64,000 nt of DNA from Lottiidibacillus patelloidae (GCF_002262935.1 NZ_NPIA01000002.1:372001-436000), one strand, 5' to 3'. Shown: positions 1 through 8,928, counted from the stretch's first letter. The notes: generated by a model from the sequence alone, not told the origin. A program made the numbers and translations.

Positions 1-222
1 ATATTCGTTAAGTATCTCACGAATTTCTTTCGGTTTAGGAATTTCTTTCATTTCTACTTCTTCTTCTGTACCTAATTCTTCCTCAACAATCTCGGTACAT
101 AATTCGATGCACTCATCGCAAATATATACCCCAGGTCCAGCTACAAGTTTTCTAACTTGATCTTGTGTTTTGCCACAGAAAGAACATTTTAATTGCCCTT
201 TCTCATCATTAAATTTGAACAT
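1..222 (-). CDS. clpX: ClpX, ATP-dependent Clp protease ATP-binding subunit (N-terminal part only)
   Basis: Only the first 74 codons lie in the window; the gene runs off the left edge. The visible part begins [18 protein letters not shown] and carries the ClpX zinc-binding domain: two cysteines in CSFC and two in CDEC, about 25 residues apart. That domain binds substrates and adaptors and dimerises. ClpX is the hexameric AAA+ unfoldase that feeds proteins to ClpP in the cytoplasm. The start at 222 follows an AAGGGGTGATTC ribosome-binding site. The gene lies downstream of tig on the same strand, the usual Bacillus order. The AAA+ domain cannot be seen here. Confidence 0.95.
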   Translation of the reverse strand, partial: MFKFNDEKGQLKCSFCGKTQDQVRKLVAGPGVYICDECIELCTEIVEEELGTEEEVEMKEIPKPKEIREILNEY

Positions 223-439
223 TGAATCACCCCTTATCGTTGTAGAGATTAGAGTTAAGCAGTATGTATTACCAAATCTTTTTGAAGCAGAGTTTTATGT
301 ATCGTATTGTTTAGTATTTTATCACAAGTGTTATAAAATACTCCAATAATATACTTGCCGTTATCGATATGTATATGCAAGATGGTGAACATTAGTAACT
401 AATTCCATAGGCTTTTTTAATAGTAATAAATTTCCAATT

Positions 440-472
440 TATAAAAGAAGGCACGAATCAAATCGCGCCCTC
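440..472 (-). terminator. Rho-independent terminator of tig
   Basis: On the minus strand a GC-rich stem of about 10 bp (GAGGGCGCGA pairing with TCGTGCCTTC, two G-U pairs) is followed by TTTTAT. It lies just after the tig stop codon. Transcription of clpX therefore probably restarts in the 223-440 gap, where AT-rich -10-like sequences occur but no convincing promoter stands out. Confidence 0.8.
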
Positions 473-492
473 TCTTTTTATTACTCTATTAT

Positions 493-1788
493 TTATGCTT
501 TAGCTTTGCTGTTTTCAACTAGTAGGTCAACTGCTTTACGGACTTTTAAGTCACCAACTAATAGGTCAGTTCCACCTTGAGCAGCTAATGCTTGCTTTAA
601 GTTATCAATTTCAGTTTGGTACATTTCAGCCATTTTTTCTAGTTCTGTATTTACTTCTTCTTCAGAAACTTCGATATTTTCAGCTGCAGCGATTGCTTCA
701 AGCGTTAAGTTTGTGCGAACGCGCTTTCCAGCATCGTCTTTCATTTGCGTACGAAGTGCATCTTCATCTTGACCAGAGAATTGGAAGTACATTTCTTTGT
801 TCATTCCTTGCATTTGTAAGCGTTGTTCAAACTCTTGCATCATACGATCGATTTCAGTGTTAACCATTGCTTCTGGAATATCCACTTCAGCATTTTCTGA
901 AGCTTGCTCAACTAAAGAGCTACGCAAGTGGTTTTCTGCTTCCGTTTTCTTCGCATCTTCTAATTGCTTACGAGTTTCAGCTTTAAGCTCTTCTAAAGTT
1001 TCAACGTTTTCGTTTACATCTTTAGCAAACTCGTCATCAAGCTCTGGAAGTTGCTTAGTTTTAATTTCATGTAGTTTTACTTTGAATGTTGCCGGCTTAC
1101 CAGCAAGGTTTTCAGCATGGTACTCTTCAGGGAATGATACTTCAACATCCTTCTCTGCACCAGCTTCTAATCCTACTAATTGCTCTTCAAAGCCTGGGAT
1201 GAATGAACCAGATCCGATTTCAAGTGAATAGTTCTCACCTTTTCCACCTTCAAATGCTTCTCCATCAACAAATCCTTCAAAATCGATAACAGCAGTATCA
1301 CCGTTTTCAACTGCACCAGTTTCTTTTACAACTAGCTCTGCTTGCTTTTCTTGAAGTTTTGTAATTTCCGCGTTTACTTCTTCATCTGTTACAGTAGTCT
1401 CTAATTTTTCAACTTCAAGACCTTTGTAATCTCCTAATTTAAGTTCAGGCTTTACAGTTACTGTAGCTTTGAAGATTAGGTTTTTCCCTTTTTCCATTTG
1501 CTCTACATCTACGTCTGGGCGATCAACAGGAACGATTCCTGCTTCGTCAATTGCATTCCCGTAAGCTTCTGGTAGAAGAATATCTAATGCATCTTGGTAT
1601 AATGATTCTACACCGAAACGCTTTTCGAATAATGGACGAGGTACTTTACCTTTACGGAAACCTGGTACATTTACTTTTTGTGATACTTTTTTAAACGCTT
1701 GATCTAAAGCAACATCAACTTTCGCTGCGTCTACTTCGATCGTAAGAACTCCTTGGTTCCCTTCTAACTTTTCCCATTTTACTGCCAT
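493..1788 (-). CDS. tig: Trigger factor, ribosome-associated chaperone and peptidyl-prolyl isomerase
   Basis: 431 residues, the normal family length. The N-terminal ribosome-binding domain includes the tail-loop signature GFRKGKVPR (about residues 43-51). An FKBP-type isomerase domain follows at about 160-245 ([20 protein letters not shown]), then the long helical C-terminal arms. It binds at the ribosome exit tunnel and shields nascent chains in the cytoplasm. The start at 1788 has a GGAGGG ribosome-binding site 9-10 nt upstream. It is followed by its own terminator and then clpX, as in B. subtilis. No disruption is visible. Confidence 0.97.
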   Translation of the reverse strand: MAVKWEKLEGNQGVLTIEVDAAKVDVALDQAFKKVSQKVNVPGFRKGKVPRPLFEKRFGVESLYQDALDILLPEAYGNAIDEAGIVPVDRPDVDVEQMEKGKNLIFKATVTVKPELKLGDYKGLEVEKLETTVTDEEVNAEITKLQEKQAELVVKETGAVENGDTAVIDFEGFVDGEAFEGGKGENYSLEIGSGSFIPGFEEQLVGLEAGAEKDVEVSFPEEYHAENLAGKPATFKVKLHEIKTKQLPELDDEFAKDVNENVETLEELKAETRKQLEDAKKTEAENHLRSSLVEQASENAEVDIPEAMVNTEIDRMMQEFEQRLQMQGMNKEMYFQFSGQDEDALRTQMKDDAGKRVRTNLTLEAIAAAENIEVSEEEVNTELEKMAEMYQTEIDNLKQALAAQGGTDLLVGDLKVRKAVDLLVENSKAKA

Positions 1789-1910
1789 TTATACTTTCCC
1801 TCCAACATAGGTTTTAATATGTAAATGAATATTCATTTTTACAACCATCTCATTATAACACACATCAATTTCGTTTCAAATATGACGTATTAATTGCTTG
1901 AAAACTATTA

Positions 1911-2933
1911 TTAAAACTTCATTCCTTTTATAGCGTATTTTTCCATATCTAGAATTTTATCGCAATAAATAGTGATAGATTTACGCTCTACACCATATGC
2001 TTTCGCTATTTGCTCCATATCAGTTTGAAACCCATTTAATTCGTTTGCTGCAGCGTGAAGAGCTGCGGCCCATGTTTTCGCGTCTTTTCCACTTGGCACA
2101 AATGGATAAATTACTAACAAGTAATGCCACCATAGCTGTGTCGTTTGCTCAAACAACGTCGGATTTTTTTGTTCAATTGTATTTTTCAAATGCGTAATAA
2201 CGTGGTGTGGGAATGCCATTTGAAAAACATCTTGCAAGTCTTTTAAATTAACTTCTAGTGATTTTCCTAGTTTTTCAACTAAAACTGTATCTTCGCATCC
2301 TTTGCTATGAAGCATTTGTAATACAAAGCTTTTCAAAACTGGATCGTTCTCTTTTTTTTCAACGAAATCTTTGAAAACTTCAATGACTTCCTCATCATCT
2401 AGGTGATTTAATTGTTGAATGATGGACCATTGTAATTCCGTATTTTTTTCATTATTTAACTTCTCAAGTAAACTGCTTTCAATTCCTGAGGATGGATTAC
2501 TTTTACGTTCATTCCCTTCAGAAATCATTTTTTTGGCAATAGATAATAGTTGATCAAACGATTCGGAATACGTTCCAGGGACATTATTTTCACTATAAAT
2601 AGCCTCAATTGTATCAGTTATCTCTTGATATTCTTCAAGCTGCATGAGTATTGAAAGGTAAATGTTTAATATATCAAAGTAATCACCAATACCGAGAAAT
2701 AATATCTCTTTACATCTTTTTTTCGCTTCCACTAATTGACCGAGTTCAATGCAGCAAACAACTGATCCGACGAGTGCATCTGCTTGTTTTTCGTCTAGCT
2801 CAATTAATTGGTCAAACAAAGCTAATGCATCTTTATACTTTTGTTTCATCATCATATCTGTACCTTTTTCTAACAAAACTTTGTTTAAATTAGGGTACTG
2901 CACGACATTGTTGTTTTTACTTTCTTTATCCAT
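1911..2933 (-). CDS. ysoA: TPR-repeat protein, YsoA family
   Basis: 340 residues from the ATG at 2933, chosen because GGGGAG lies 4-9 nt upstream; the ORF extends further (to 2978) without a ribosome-binding site. The N-terminal half (about residues 25-130) contains helix pairs typical of tetratricopeptide repeats (YKDALALFDQLIELDEKQADAL). The rest is charged and helical. No signal peptide or membrane segment is seen. The position upstream of tig matches B. subtilis ysoA, a protein of unknown function. TPRs suggest protein-protein interaction; a link to the neighbouring chaperone genes is only contextual. Family confident, role unknown. Confidence 0.8.
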   Translation of the reverse strand: MDKESKNNNVVQYPNLNKVLLEKGTDMMMKQKYKDALALFDQLIELDEKQADALVGSVVCCIELGQLVEAKKRCKEILFLGIGDYFDILNIYLSILMQLEEYQEITDTIEAIYSENNVPGTYSESFDQLLSIAKKMISEGNERKSNPSSGIESSLLEKLNNEKNTELQWSIIQQLNHLDDEEVIEVFKDFVEKKENDPVLKSFVLQMLHSKGCEDTVLVEKLGKSLEVNLKDLQDVFQMAFPHHVITHLKNTIEQKNPTLFEQTTQLWWHYLLVIYPFVPSGKDAKTWAAALHAAANELNGFQTDMEQIAKAYGVERKSITIYCDKILDMEKYAIKGMKF

Positions 2934-2968
2934 TGCGCTCCCCACATTCCCCTTCAATTTGTGTCTAA

Positions 2969-2997
2969 AGTGTATCAATTCAAAGGAAGAAATTCAA
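2969..2997 (-). promoter_or_regulatory. Sigma-A-like promoter for ysoA
   Basis: On the minus strand TTGAAT (-35, 2992-2997) and TACACT (-10, 2969-2974) are separated by exactly 17 nt, 36 bp upstream of the chosen ysoA start. Both hexamers are imperfect but the spacing is ideal. Confidence 0.5.
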
Positions 2998-3282
2998 GGG
3001 GACCAATCGACACAATCAACCAATATACAGCTAAATTGTAGTTATACAGCTCCCATTATTTTAGGGGATATTTCTAAATTCGGATGCGAAACGAACTCTT
3101 TTCAAAAAGATCGAGTTTAGCCTTAAATACTCCTAAATCGCCTTTTGTCTTTGTGTGATGATCAAACATACTCTTTCACCTTCCAATAAAAGTTTCACAT
3201 TATGCTTTTACCCATTATTAAAAATTAACAAACATCTATAAATATTATAAATACAGGCTTGTTTGCTGACTTATGTGTTTTA
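2998..3282. other. Divergent intergenic region between ysoA and the oxidoreductase gene
   Basis: About 290 bp between divergent genes. It is AT-rich. I find no convincing ORF with a ribosome-binding site, no strong hairpin with a T-run and no tRNA. It presumably holds the upstream control regions of both genes. Confidence 0.5.
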
Positions 3283-3335
3283 TTAGTGTTAAAAGTAAAA
3301 ACTAGATATACTATAGGTAGAAAGTTTATTGGAGG
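3283..3335 (+). promoter_or_regulatory. Candidate promoter and ribosome-binding site of the TGA-containing oxidoreductase gene
   Basis: A good -10 hexamer TATACT (3307-3312) is preceded 18 nt upstream by a poor -35 (TTAGTG, 3283-3288). A strong GGAGGG ribosome-binding site at 3331-3336 lies about 9 nt before the ATG at 3345. This site fixes the start upstream of the in-frame TGA: the next in-frame ATG (3477) has no comparable site and would delete the active site. Confidence 0.55.
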
Positions 3336-3344
3336 GATAGATAC

Positions 3345-4040
3345 ATGTTAATTGAAATGTGGACAGATTTTGCTTGACCATTTTGCTATATTGGCAAAAA
3401 GCGTCTGGAGGACGCTCTTCAAAAAGTAAATCAACCAGTTGAAGTTGTATTTCGCAGCTTTGAGTTAGATCCTACAATGGAAAAAGAAGTGAATATGTCT
3501 ATTCACGAAAAGCTAGCGCAAAAGTATGGGATGAGTATCGAACAGGCAAAAATGAACGCTCGTAATGTTGAACAAATGGCTCAAACAGTCGGGCTCGAGT
3601 TCCGTTTTGATAAAATGATTTTAACGAATACATTTGATGCACATCGCTTAGCAATGTTTGCAAAAGAACATGGCAAGATGCATGAAATGACGGAAAGGCT
3701 TTTGAAAGCATACTATACAGAAGGAAAGCACATCGGTGATCACGCAACACTCGTTGAACTTGCACAAGAAGTTGGTTTTGACAGTGAAGAAGTTACTACA
3801 CTGTTAGCCGGTGATGACATGAGTAATCTTGTTCGCTCTGATGAAAAAGAAGCTGCCGAGTTAGGCATTACAAGTATTCCGTTTTTCCTTATTAACCGTA
3901 AATATGCAATTACAGGCGCTCAGTCTGAGGAAGCATTTATCGAAGCAATTGAACAAATAACTACTCAAGATGGCCCATTTACAAATATTAAAGACGGAGT
4001 TCTATGCGATGAAAATGGTTGCGAAATTCCGAAAAAATAA
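3345..4040 (+). CDS. DsbA-family (FrnE-like) thiol-disulfide oxidoreductase with in-frame TGA at the first active-site cysteine; probable selenoprotein
   Basis: Reading from ATG 3345 gives 231 residues if TGA at 3375-3377 (codon 11) is decoded. The N-terminus reads MLIEMWTDFA-TGA-PFCYIGKKRLEDAL, so the TGA occupies the first Cys of the CPxC motif typical of DsbA/FrnE proteins; Cys14 remains. The rest is intact: a helical insertion, then the thioredoxin-fold cis-proline region (TSIPFFLINRKYAITGAQSEEAF) near residues 180-205, and a C-terminal CDENGC extension. No signal peptide, so cytoplasmic. A strong ribosome-binding site precedes 3345 and a terminator follows the stop. A hairpin at 3400-3416 fits a bacterial SECIS. 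I infer a Sec-Cys (U-x-x-C) oxidoreductase. Alternatives are a nonsense mutation or a base error (Cys TGC or TGT to TGA). No selA/B/C/D gene lies in the window. Confidence 0.75.
3400..3416 (+). promoter_or_regulatory. Candidate bacterial SECIS hairpin inside the oxidoreductase gene
   Basis: AGCGTC (3400-3405) pairs perfectly with GACGCT (3411-3416) around the five-base loop TGGAG. There are 22 nt between the TGA and the stem and 28 nt between the TGA and the loop. The loop has G in its second position. These values agree with what I recall of the bacterial SECIS consensus (short apical loop with G among the first two bases, 16-37 nt after UGA). The bases also encode the ordinary KRLEDA segment, so chance pairing is possible. 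Confidence 0.6.
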
Positions 4041-4048
4041 CATAAAAA

Positions 4049-4088
4049 AACAGTTGAGTTCCGAAAAGAATTCAATTGTTTTTTTTTT
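4049..4088 (+). terminator. Rho-independent terminator after the oxidoreductase gene
   Basis: A 13-bp stem (4049-4061 with 4068-4080, including two G-U pairs and a six-base loop) is followed by ten T. It starts 8 nt after the stop at 4040, so the gene is monocistronic. Confidence 0.85.
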
Positions 4089-4126
4089 GCTTTTTCAAAC
4101 TTAAGTGAAATTAGTATTCTGCTCAA

Positions 4127-4163
4127 ATAAAAAAACCTCCTACATCAAAAGATATAAGAGGTT
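4127..4163 (-). terminator. Terminator of the tRNA-Arg transcript
   Basis: On the minus strand AACCTC...GAGGTT forms a long hairpin with further inner pairing (TATATC with GATGTA) and is followed by TTTTTTTATTT. It lies 16 nt past the 3' CCA of the tRNA. Confidence 0.75.
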
Positions 4164-4178
4164 GAGATTATTATGTAA

Positions 4179-4255
<77 letters not shown>

Positions 4256-4349
4256 AAAATATATTAATAATATCTGCTACTAATAGCAGCGACATTTATT
4301 AATATATATTATTTTATTAGTGATGTCAATAAACTTTGCAAGAAAATTT

Positions 4350-4853
4350 TTAAAAAGTTTTAGACCATTCTTTCATGACATTTCCCTGTAAATCATAGTA
4401 AGTGACCTCTTCAGACCTATCATCATGCAACGTGTAAATTGCATACGTTCCTGTCGTTACAAGGCGTGGATTTTTTAGACTGCCAGGATTTATAAACAGT
4501 TTATCATTACTTCGTTCAGAAGTGAAGACATGAGAATGACCAAAACAGACGATATCCGCTCCTACCTCTTCGCTTCGATACATCAGGTTCATTAAAGAAT
4601 GCTTAACGTTGTAATAATGACCATGTGTAATGTAAAACACTTTGCCATTAATCTCTTGAATGATTTCTTCTGGAAAAGGAGCTATGTCACAATTTCCTTG
4701 AACAGTTAAAACTCCTTCTAGTTCTTTTGCGTCAACTGGCAATTCGGAATCACCACAATGGATTATTGCATCCACTTCATTTTTATGACGCTCTATTACT
4801 TGCAATAACTGATCTTTCCACCCATGCGTGTCACTAATAATTAGTACGTTCAT
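4350..4853 (-). CDS. ysnB: YfcE/MJ0936-family metallophosphodiesterase (YsnB)
   Basis: 167 residues from ATG 4853. GTG codons at 4862 and 4856 are possible alternatives; the GGGTGAT sequence just upstream best suits 4853. Calcineurin-like phosphoesterase motifs are visible in order: SDTHG near the N-terminus, IIHCGDSE, QGNCD, THGHYYNV and FGHSHV. These bind two metal ions. Family members hydrolyse phosphodiesters; the physiological substrate is not known. The start overlaps the end of rdgB, suggesting translational coupling in the rph-rdgB-ysnB order also found in B. subtilis. Confidence 0.88.
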   Translation of the reverse strand: MNVLIISDTHGWKDQLLQVIERHKNEVDAIIHCGDSELPVDAKELEGVLTVQGNCDIAPFPEEIIQEINGKVFYITHGHYYNVKHSLMNLMYRSEEVGADIVCFGHSHVFTSERSNDKLFINPGSLKNPRLVTTGTYAIYTLHDDRSEEVTYYDLQGNVMKEWSKTF

Positions 4854-4858
4854 CACTA

Positions 4859-5455
4859 TCACCCAATTACTTCATCAATATTAGTCATTAATTGTTTTAT
4901 TGCATTGGCGCGATGGCTAATGCGGTTCTTTTCTTCACTAAGTAACTGTGCCATCGTTTTTTTATATTCAGGCAAGTAAAAAATAGGATCATACCCAAAA
5001 CCATTTGTCCCTGTTTTCCCATTAGCTATTAGACCTTCACAAGTTCCACGGTATGTGAAAGGATTTTGCCCTGGGATGACAACAGCAATCACACAAACGA
5101 AACGTGCAGTTCTATCTGACTCTTCCACACCTTTAAGATTTTCCAATACTTTTTCCATATTGGCATCATCGTTCTTTGCTCCACCAGCATATCTCGCAGA
5201 ATAAACTCCTGGTTCACCATCCAGGGCATCGATTTCAAGACCTGAATCATCTGCGATAACAGGTTTTTGGTAGTAATCTGCTAAAGCTGCTGCTTTAATG
5301 ATTGCATTTTCTTCAAAAGTACTCCCTGTTTCTTCTATTTCATCAGGAAAAGATAAATCTAATAACGATTGAACTTCAATTCCTTTTTCGGCAAATAGTT
5401 CTTTAAATTCTTTTATTTTTCCTTTGTTTTCAGTTGCAATAATTACCGTTTTCAT
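4859..5455 (-). CDS. rdgB: dITP/XTP pyrophosphatase (non-canonical purine NTP)
   Basis: 198 residues, typical Ham1/RdgB length. Motifs: the nucleotide-binding start VIIATENKGKIKEF, IEETGSTFEENA, and the active-site region VIADDSGLEIDALDGEPGVYSARYAG; NGFGYDPIF and SHRANA complete the family signature. It hydrolyses dITP, XTP and ITP to monophosphates, keeping them out of DNA and RNA. It lies 20 nt downstream of rph and overlaps ysnB. Same arrangement as B. subtilis ysnA. Confidence 0.95.
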   Translation of the reverse strand: MKTVIIATENKGKIKEFKELFAEKGIEVQSLLDLSFPDEIEETGSTFEENAIIKAAALADYYQKPVIADDSGLEIDALDGEPGVYSARYAGGAKNDDANMEKVLENLKGVEESDRTARFVCVIAVVIPGQNPFTYRGTCEGLIANGKTGTNGFGYDPIFYLPEYKKTMAQLLSEEKNRISHRANAIKQLMTNIDEVIG

Positions 5456-5475
5456 TTTCTTACATCACTACTTTC

Positions 5476-6198
5476 TTATATTTCTCCAAGCACTTCTTTT
5501 TGTTTTGCAATCAACTGTTCAATTCCTATCTCAGCAATATCTAAAAGTTCATTTAATTGCTCTCTTGAAAAAGTTGCCTCTTCTCCCGTACCTTGCAGTT
5601 CAATAAATTGACCTGATCCAGTCATAACGACATTCATATCCACTTCAGCACTAGAATCTTCGATATAATTTAAATCTAAAATAACACCCTCATTTTTATC
5701 TATTCCTACAGATGTTGCAGCTAAAAAGTCTTTTATAGGTAACTTTTGAATTTTCTTTTGCTCAACGATTTTTCGTAAAGCTAGCACTAATGCCACAAAA
5801 GCACCTGTAATGGAGGCAGTTCTTGTTCCACCATCAGCTTGAATTACATCGCAATCAATCCAAATGGTACGTTCGCCTAATTGTTCTAAATCAATAACTG
5901 ATCGAAGCGCACGACCAATAAGGCGTTGGATTTCCATCGTTCTACCTGATACTTTCCCTTTGCTTGATTCACGTATATTTCGTTGCTCTGTCGCTCGAGG
6001 CAACATTGCATATTCGGCTGTTATCCACCCTTTACCTTGCCCTCGCATAAATGGAGGGACACGTTCTTCTACTGTGGCATTACAAATTACTTTCGTTTCT
6101 CCTACCGAAATAAGCACGGAACCTTCTGGATGTTTAATATATTCTGTTTCAATATGTATAGGGCGTAATTCATCATTTTTTCGATTATCAGCTCTCAT
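5476..6198 (-). CDS. rph: Ribonuclease PH
   Basis: 240 residues from ATG 6198, chosen for GAGGAGG eight nt upstream; an upstream extension to 6243 has no such site. The protein starts [14 protein letters not shown], and the family motifs [44 protein letters not shown] and [13 protein letters not shown] are all present. RNase PH is a phosphate-dependent 3'-5' exoribonuclease that trims tRNA 3' ends. It heads the rph-rdgB-ysnB unit and is separated from gerM by two hairpins. Confidence 0.96.
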   Translation of the reverse strand: MRADNRKNDELRPIHIETEYIKHPEGSVLISVGETKVICNATVEERVPPFMRGQGKGWITAEYAMLPRATEQRNIRESSKGKVSGRTMEIQRLIGRALRSVIDLEQLGERTIWIDCDVIQADGGTRTASITGAFVALVLALRKIVEQKKIQKLPIKDFLAATSVGIDKNEGVILDLNYIEDSSAEVDMNVVMTGSGQFIELQGTGEEATFSREQLNELLDIAEIGIEQLIAKQKEVLGEI

Positions 6199-6267
6199 AA
6201 TAATCCTCCTCGACTTCCTGTTAGAAGTATATTTTATATCCATTTATGTAGTATGACCTTTGCACAT

Positions 6268-6297
6268 TAAAAAAAGGCGGCAAGTTTTGCCAGCCTT
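6268..6297 (-). terminator. Hairpin with T-run between gerM and rph
   Basis: On the minus strand AAGGCTGGCAA/TTGCCGCCTT with one mismatch is followed by seven T. A good -10-like TATAAT lies directly upstream of it, so it is either a second terminator for gerM or an element at the 5' end of an rph transcript. Confidence 0.65.
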
Positions 6298-6349
6298 CAT
6301 TATACCAAAGTATGTTATTAAAATTAAAGGAAACTAGCAGATTACCATA

Positions 6350-6376
6350 AAGAAAGGGCTCTAATTGAGCCCTTTT
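6350..6376 (-). terminator. Rho-independent terminator of gerM
   Basis: Perfect AAAGGGCTC/GAGCCCTTT stem with a five-base loop beginning at the gerM stop and followed by TTTCTTT on the minus strand. Confidence 0.8.
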
Positions 6377-6378
6377 CC

Positions 6379-7428
6379 TTAATACTTCACTTTATTTACA
6401 TTTATAGGTCTTGAAACTGGTTCAGCTAACATCTCACCCGTTGCCATCATAATTTCTGTATTTCCGTTGACCATGACAGCTACTTGTTCTACACCTTTAA
6501 GTTCAGTTAATGATAGAACTAAAGATTGAAGGACATATTCAGAAATTGCCGTTCCTTCGTTATCTCCTAGTACTGATTCGTTAAAGTTTAATGTCAAAGT
6601 ACCATTTTCATAAATTGGATTTGAAAGTAACGTTACATCATGTTTTAAGTCTGTAAATAAAGGAGAATAGTACATTGGTCCTGAAATTAACTCTTCAACA
6701 GTAGCGACAATATCATTCTTATTTAAATCTACTCGTCTTGTAACAGGGACGTAGTAATATTCATCATTTGCTTGCCCTAAGAAATATAAGGTAATAGACT
6801 TACTGTTTACAATATCCACACCATTTCCATACTCAAAGTTAATTCCGTCTGCACGGCTCATTGCTCCGTTAATCGGTGTACCGTTCACAGGCATAACTTC
6901 TTGGTTTTCACCATTAATTTGCAACTTCACATTTTCAATTGTTTCAAACTGCGTTAATGTCCAAGTGATAGCTTGCAAAATTTTCATTTCTTGTTCTGGT
7001 GAGTAGTTTGTAAACTCTGCAGAAAAATCTACAGTAGCTGTACCATCTACAACATTTATGCCGTTAATTTCTGTTCCAGCAGGAAGTACTGCTTCAAATC
7101 CATTAGGAAGCATATTTGTGACTGGACCATCTTTCACTAAGTATTCTAGTGATTGTTTTGCTACTTCTAAACTTTTAGGAACTTGTAATGTTTGCGGAAC
7201 TACATATCCATTTTTATCGAATAGATACAACTCTCTCCACGTCATTTCTATATTTTCATCAACGCTATCATTTGTTCCAGTCAGTGAATCATCTTGGTCT
7301 ACATAATCGACTTGAGGTGGATCAATTTGCTGAGCATTTTCATTCATATCACCAAATCCACAAGCACCTAGTAAAAATACAGATATTACTAACATTAAAA
7401 AAGCTGATAATTTATTAGCGTGTATCAT
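6379..7428 (-). CDS. gerM: GerM, spore germination/cortex lipoprotein with two GerMN domains
   Basis: 349 residues. The N-terminal signal peptide ends in the lipobox LLGAC (Cys about residue 23), so it is membrane-anchored. Two GerMN (sporulation/germination) domains follow, at about 75-185 and 220-340. Each contains a VDFS/LNFNESV-type strand and an ILQAITWTLTQF or VLQSLVLSLTEL-type helix. In B. subtilis GerM is needed for full sporulation and germination and associates with the engulfment-stage SpoIIQ-SpoIIIA complex. GGGGGGAAG precedes the ATG. Position between racE and rph is conserved. Confidence 0.93.
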   Translation of the reverse strand: MIHANKLSAFLMLVISVFLLGACGFGDMNENAQQIDPPQVDYVDQDDSLTGTNDSVDENIEMTWRELYLFDKNGYVVPQTLQVPKSLEVAKQSLEYLVKDGPVTNMLPNGFEAVLPAGTEINGINVVDGTATVDFSAEFTNYSPEQEMKILQAITWTLTQFETIENVKLQINGENQEVMPVNGTPINGAMSRADGINFEYGNGVDIVNSKSITLYFLGQANDEYYYVPVTRRVDLNKNDIVATVEELISGPMYYSPLFTDLKHDVTLLSNPIYENGTLTLNFNESVLGDNEGTAISEYVLQSLVLSLTELKGVEQVAVMVNGNTEIMMATGEMLAEPVSRPINVNKVKY

Positions 7429-7518
7429 AAAACTTCCCCCCTGATGGTTTGTCTAATAATATATACGAGCCTTTTCAAAAAAATAGACCAAGTTGTTTCG
7501 AAAAAGTTTTCAAAATAA

Positions 7519-7555
7519 AAAAACATGACCATCCTTTACGGATCATCATGTTTTT
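7519..7555 (-). terminator. Terminator of racE
   Basis: AAACATGATGATCC pairs with GGATGGTCATGTTT on the minus strand and is followed by TTTTATTTTG. It lies between racE and gerM. Confidence 0.8.
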
Positions 7556-7565
7556 CCTTTGAATA

Positions 7566-8381
7566 TTAATATGAAGATTCTTGAAGTAATACAGAGTTCA
7601 CATGGTTAATCGATGTTTCGAGCCAGTTTTCAGCAATCAGTTTAAAAAGTTCTGTCGATCCAGAAGAATAAAACTGGTGCTTTGGAATCCTGTTTCCTGT
7701 ATAAAGGAGCTCGCTATGGTAAAGAATCGTACTTACTTCCATTGCAGTTTCTTCACCAGAACTGATGATTTGGACAGTTGGTGGCAATACTTTTTCAATC
7801 ATTGGCTTTAATAACGGGTAATGGGTACATCCTAAAATCACAGTATCAATATCTGTTTGTAATATAGATTCTAAAGCGCGACGAACTTCCGCTTCCGTTT
7901 CGCTACCTGTTAACTTACCTGCTTCGACTAAAGGGACAAAAGACGGACAAGCTAAACTTCTTACTTTGACATTAGAATTTATACTTTTAATCGCCTGTTC
8001 ATAAGCGCCACTTTTAATTGTGCCTTCTGTACCAATAACACCAATTGATTCATTTTCAGTTACTTTCAACGCCGCACGTGCGCCAGGGTGAATTACTCCA
8101 ATTACAGGAATAGATAATTTTTCTTGTATGTCTGGTAACGCCGCTGCCGTTGCAGTGTTACAAGCAATTACAAGCATTTTTATATTCTTTTTCAAAAGAA
8201 CATTGACTAGCTCCCAAGTGAATTGCAATACTTCTTCTGTTTTACGAGGTCCGTATGGGCATCTAGCAGAATCACCTAAATATACAATTTCTTCTTTCGG
8301 TAACTGTCTCATAATTTCTTTAGCTACTGTTAATCCTCCAACACCTGAATCGATTACGCCGATAGGACTATTCAAATTCAT
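7566..8381 (-). CDS. racE: Glutamate racemase
   Basis: 271 residues. It begins with the family nucleotide-like motif [13 protein letters not shown], followed by [11 protein letters not shown]. The two catalytic cysteines are in VIACNTATA (Cys74) and LGCTHYPLL (about Cys185). It converts L- to D-glutamate for peptidoglycan; in Bacillus D-Glu also supports poly-gamma-glutamate in some strains. Cytoplasmic. Located between ysmB and gerM as in B. subtilis. All key residues are present. Confidence 0.96.
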   Translation of the reverse strand: MNLNSPIGVIDSGVGGLTVAKEIMRQLPKEEIVYLGDSARCPYGPRKTEEVLQFTWELVNVLLKKNIKMLVIACNTATAAALPDIQEKLSIPVIGVIHPGARAALKVTENESIGVIGTEGTIKSGAYEQAIKSINSNVKVRSLACPSFVPLVEAGKLTGSETEAEVRRALESILQTDIDTVILGCTHYPLLKPMIEKVLPPTVQIISSGEETAMEVSTILYHSELLYTGNRIPKHQFYSSGSTELFKLIAENWLETSINHVNSVLLQESSY

Positions 8382-8401
8382 CCCTCTTTTTCTAAGCTGT
8401 T

Positions 8402-8851
8402 CTAATCTTCTTGCATATGTTGATGCAATTGATGCATCGATTTTTGAAGTGCTTCTACTTCTTCTTTTGAGAAACCTTCTAATTTATCACTTAAGTATTG
8501 TTGTCTTTTTTTAATTACTTCACTTATGATGTCATTTCCTTTTGGTAATAAGTGTATTTGCACAACACGGCGGTCCTTTTCATCTCTCACTCGCGTTACT
8601 AATTCATTTTTTTCCATTCGATCAATAAGATCGGTTGTTGTGCTGCAAGCTAAGAACATTTTACTAGAAAGTTCCCCAATCGTTAGGTCTCCATGTTCTA
8701 ATAGCCATTGCAAAGCAATGAATTGTGGTGGAGTAATTTCATAATCGGCTAACATTTCGCGCCCTTTTTGTTTAATTATTCCTGCTATCATTCGTAGCGA
8801 CTTTTCGATTTCTGCTACATTATTTTGATCTATTTCTTTCGCTTGATTCAC
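8402..8851 (-). CDS. ysmB: MarR-family transcriptional regulator (YsmB)
   Basis: 149 residues from a GTG at 8851 preceded by GAGAGG; the ORF extends to 8920, but this start matches the B. subtilis YsmB length. The winged helix-turn-helix is clear: [47 protein letters not shown], then the wing [13 protein letters not shown]-terminal helices form the dimer interface. The ligand and targets are unknown. Two direct TGTCTAAA repeats 10 bp apart upstream (8892-8909) could be an autoregulatory operator. Followed directly by racE. Confidence 0.88.
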   Translation of the reverse strand: MNQAKEIDQNNVAEIEKSLRMIAGIIKQKGREMLADYEITPPQFIALQWLLEHGDLTIGELSSKMFLACSTTTDLIDRMEKNELVTRVRDEKDRRVVQIHLLPKGNDIISEVIKKRQQYLSDKLEGFSKEEVEALQKSMHQLHQHMQED

Positions 8852-8928
8852 CGGAGTCCATCCTCTCAAAATAATACTCTTATCTTTATTTTGTCTAAAG
8901 ATGTCTAAAACATCAAGCATTATTTATA

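Noticed and set aside
493-1788. Overlapping plus-strand ORFs inside tig and other long genes
   Set aside because: They are antisense shadows with no ribosome-binding sites or recognisable domains and arise from codon bias of the true genes.
3477-4040. Oxidoreductase gene starting at ATG 3477 (187 residues)
   Set aside because: This start has no comparable ribosome-binding site and removes the thioredoxin-fold N-terminus and active site. The frame is open with family sequence back to 3345 apart from the TGA.
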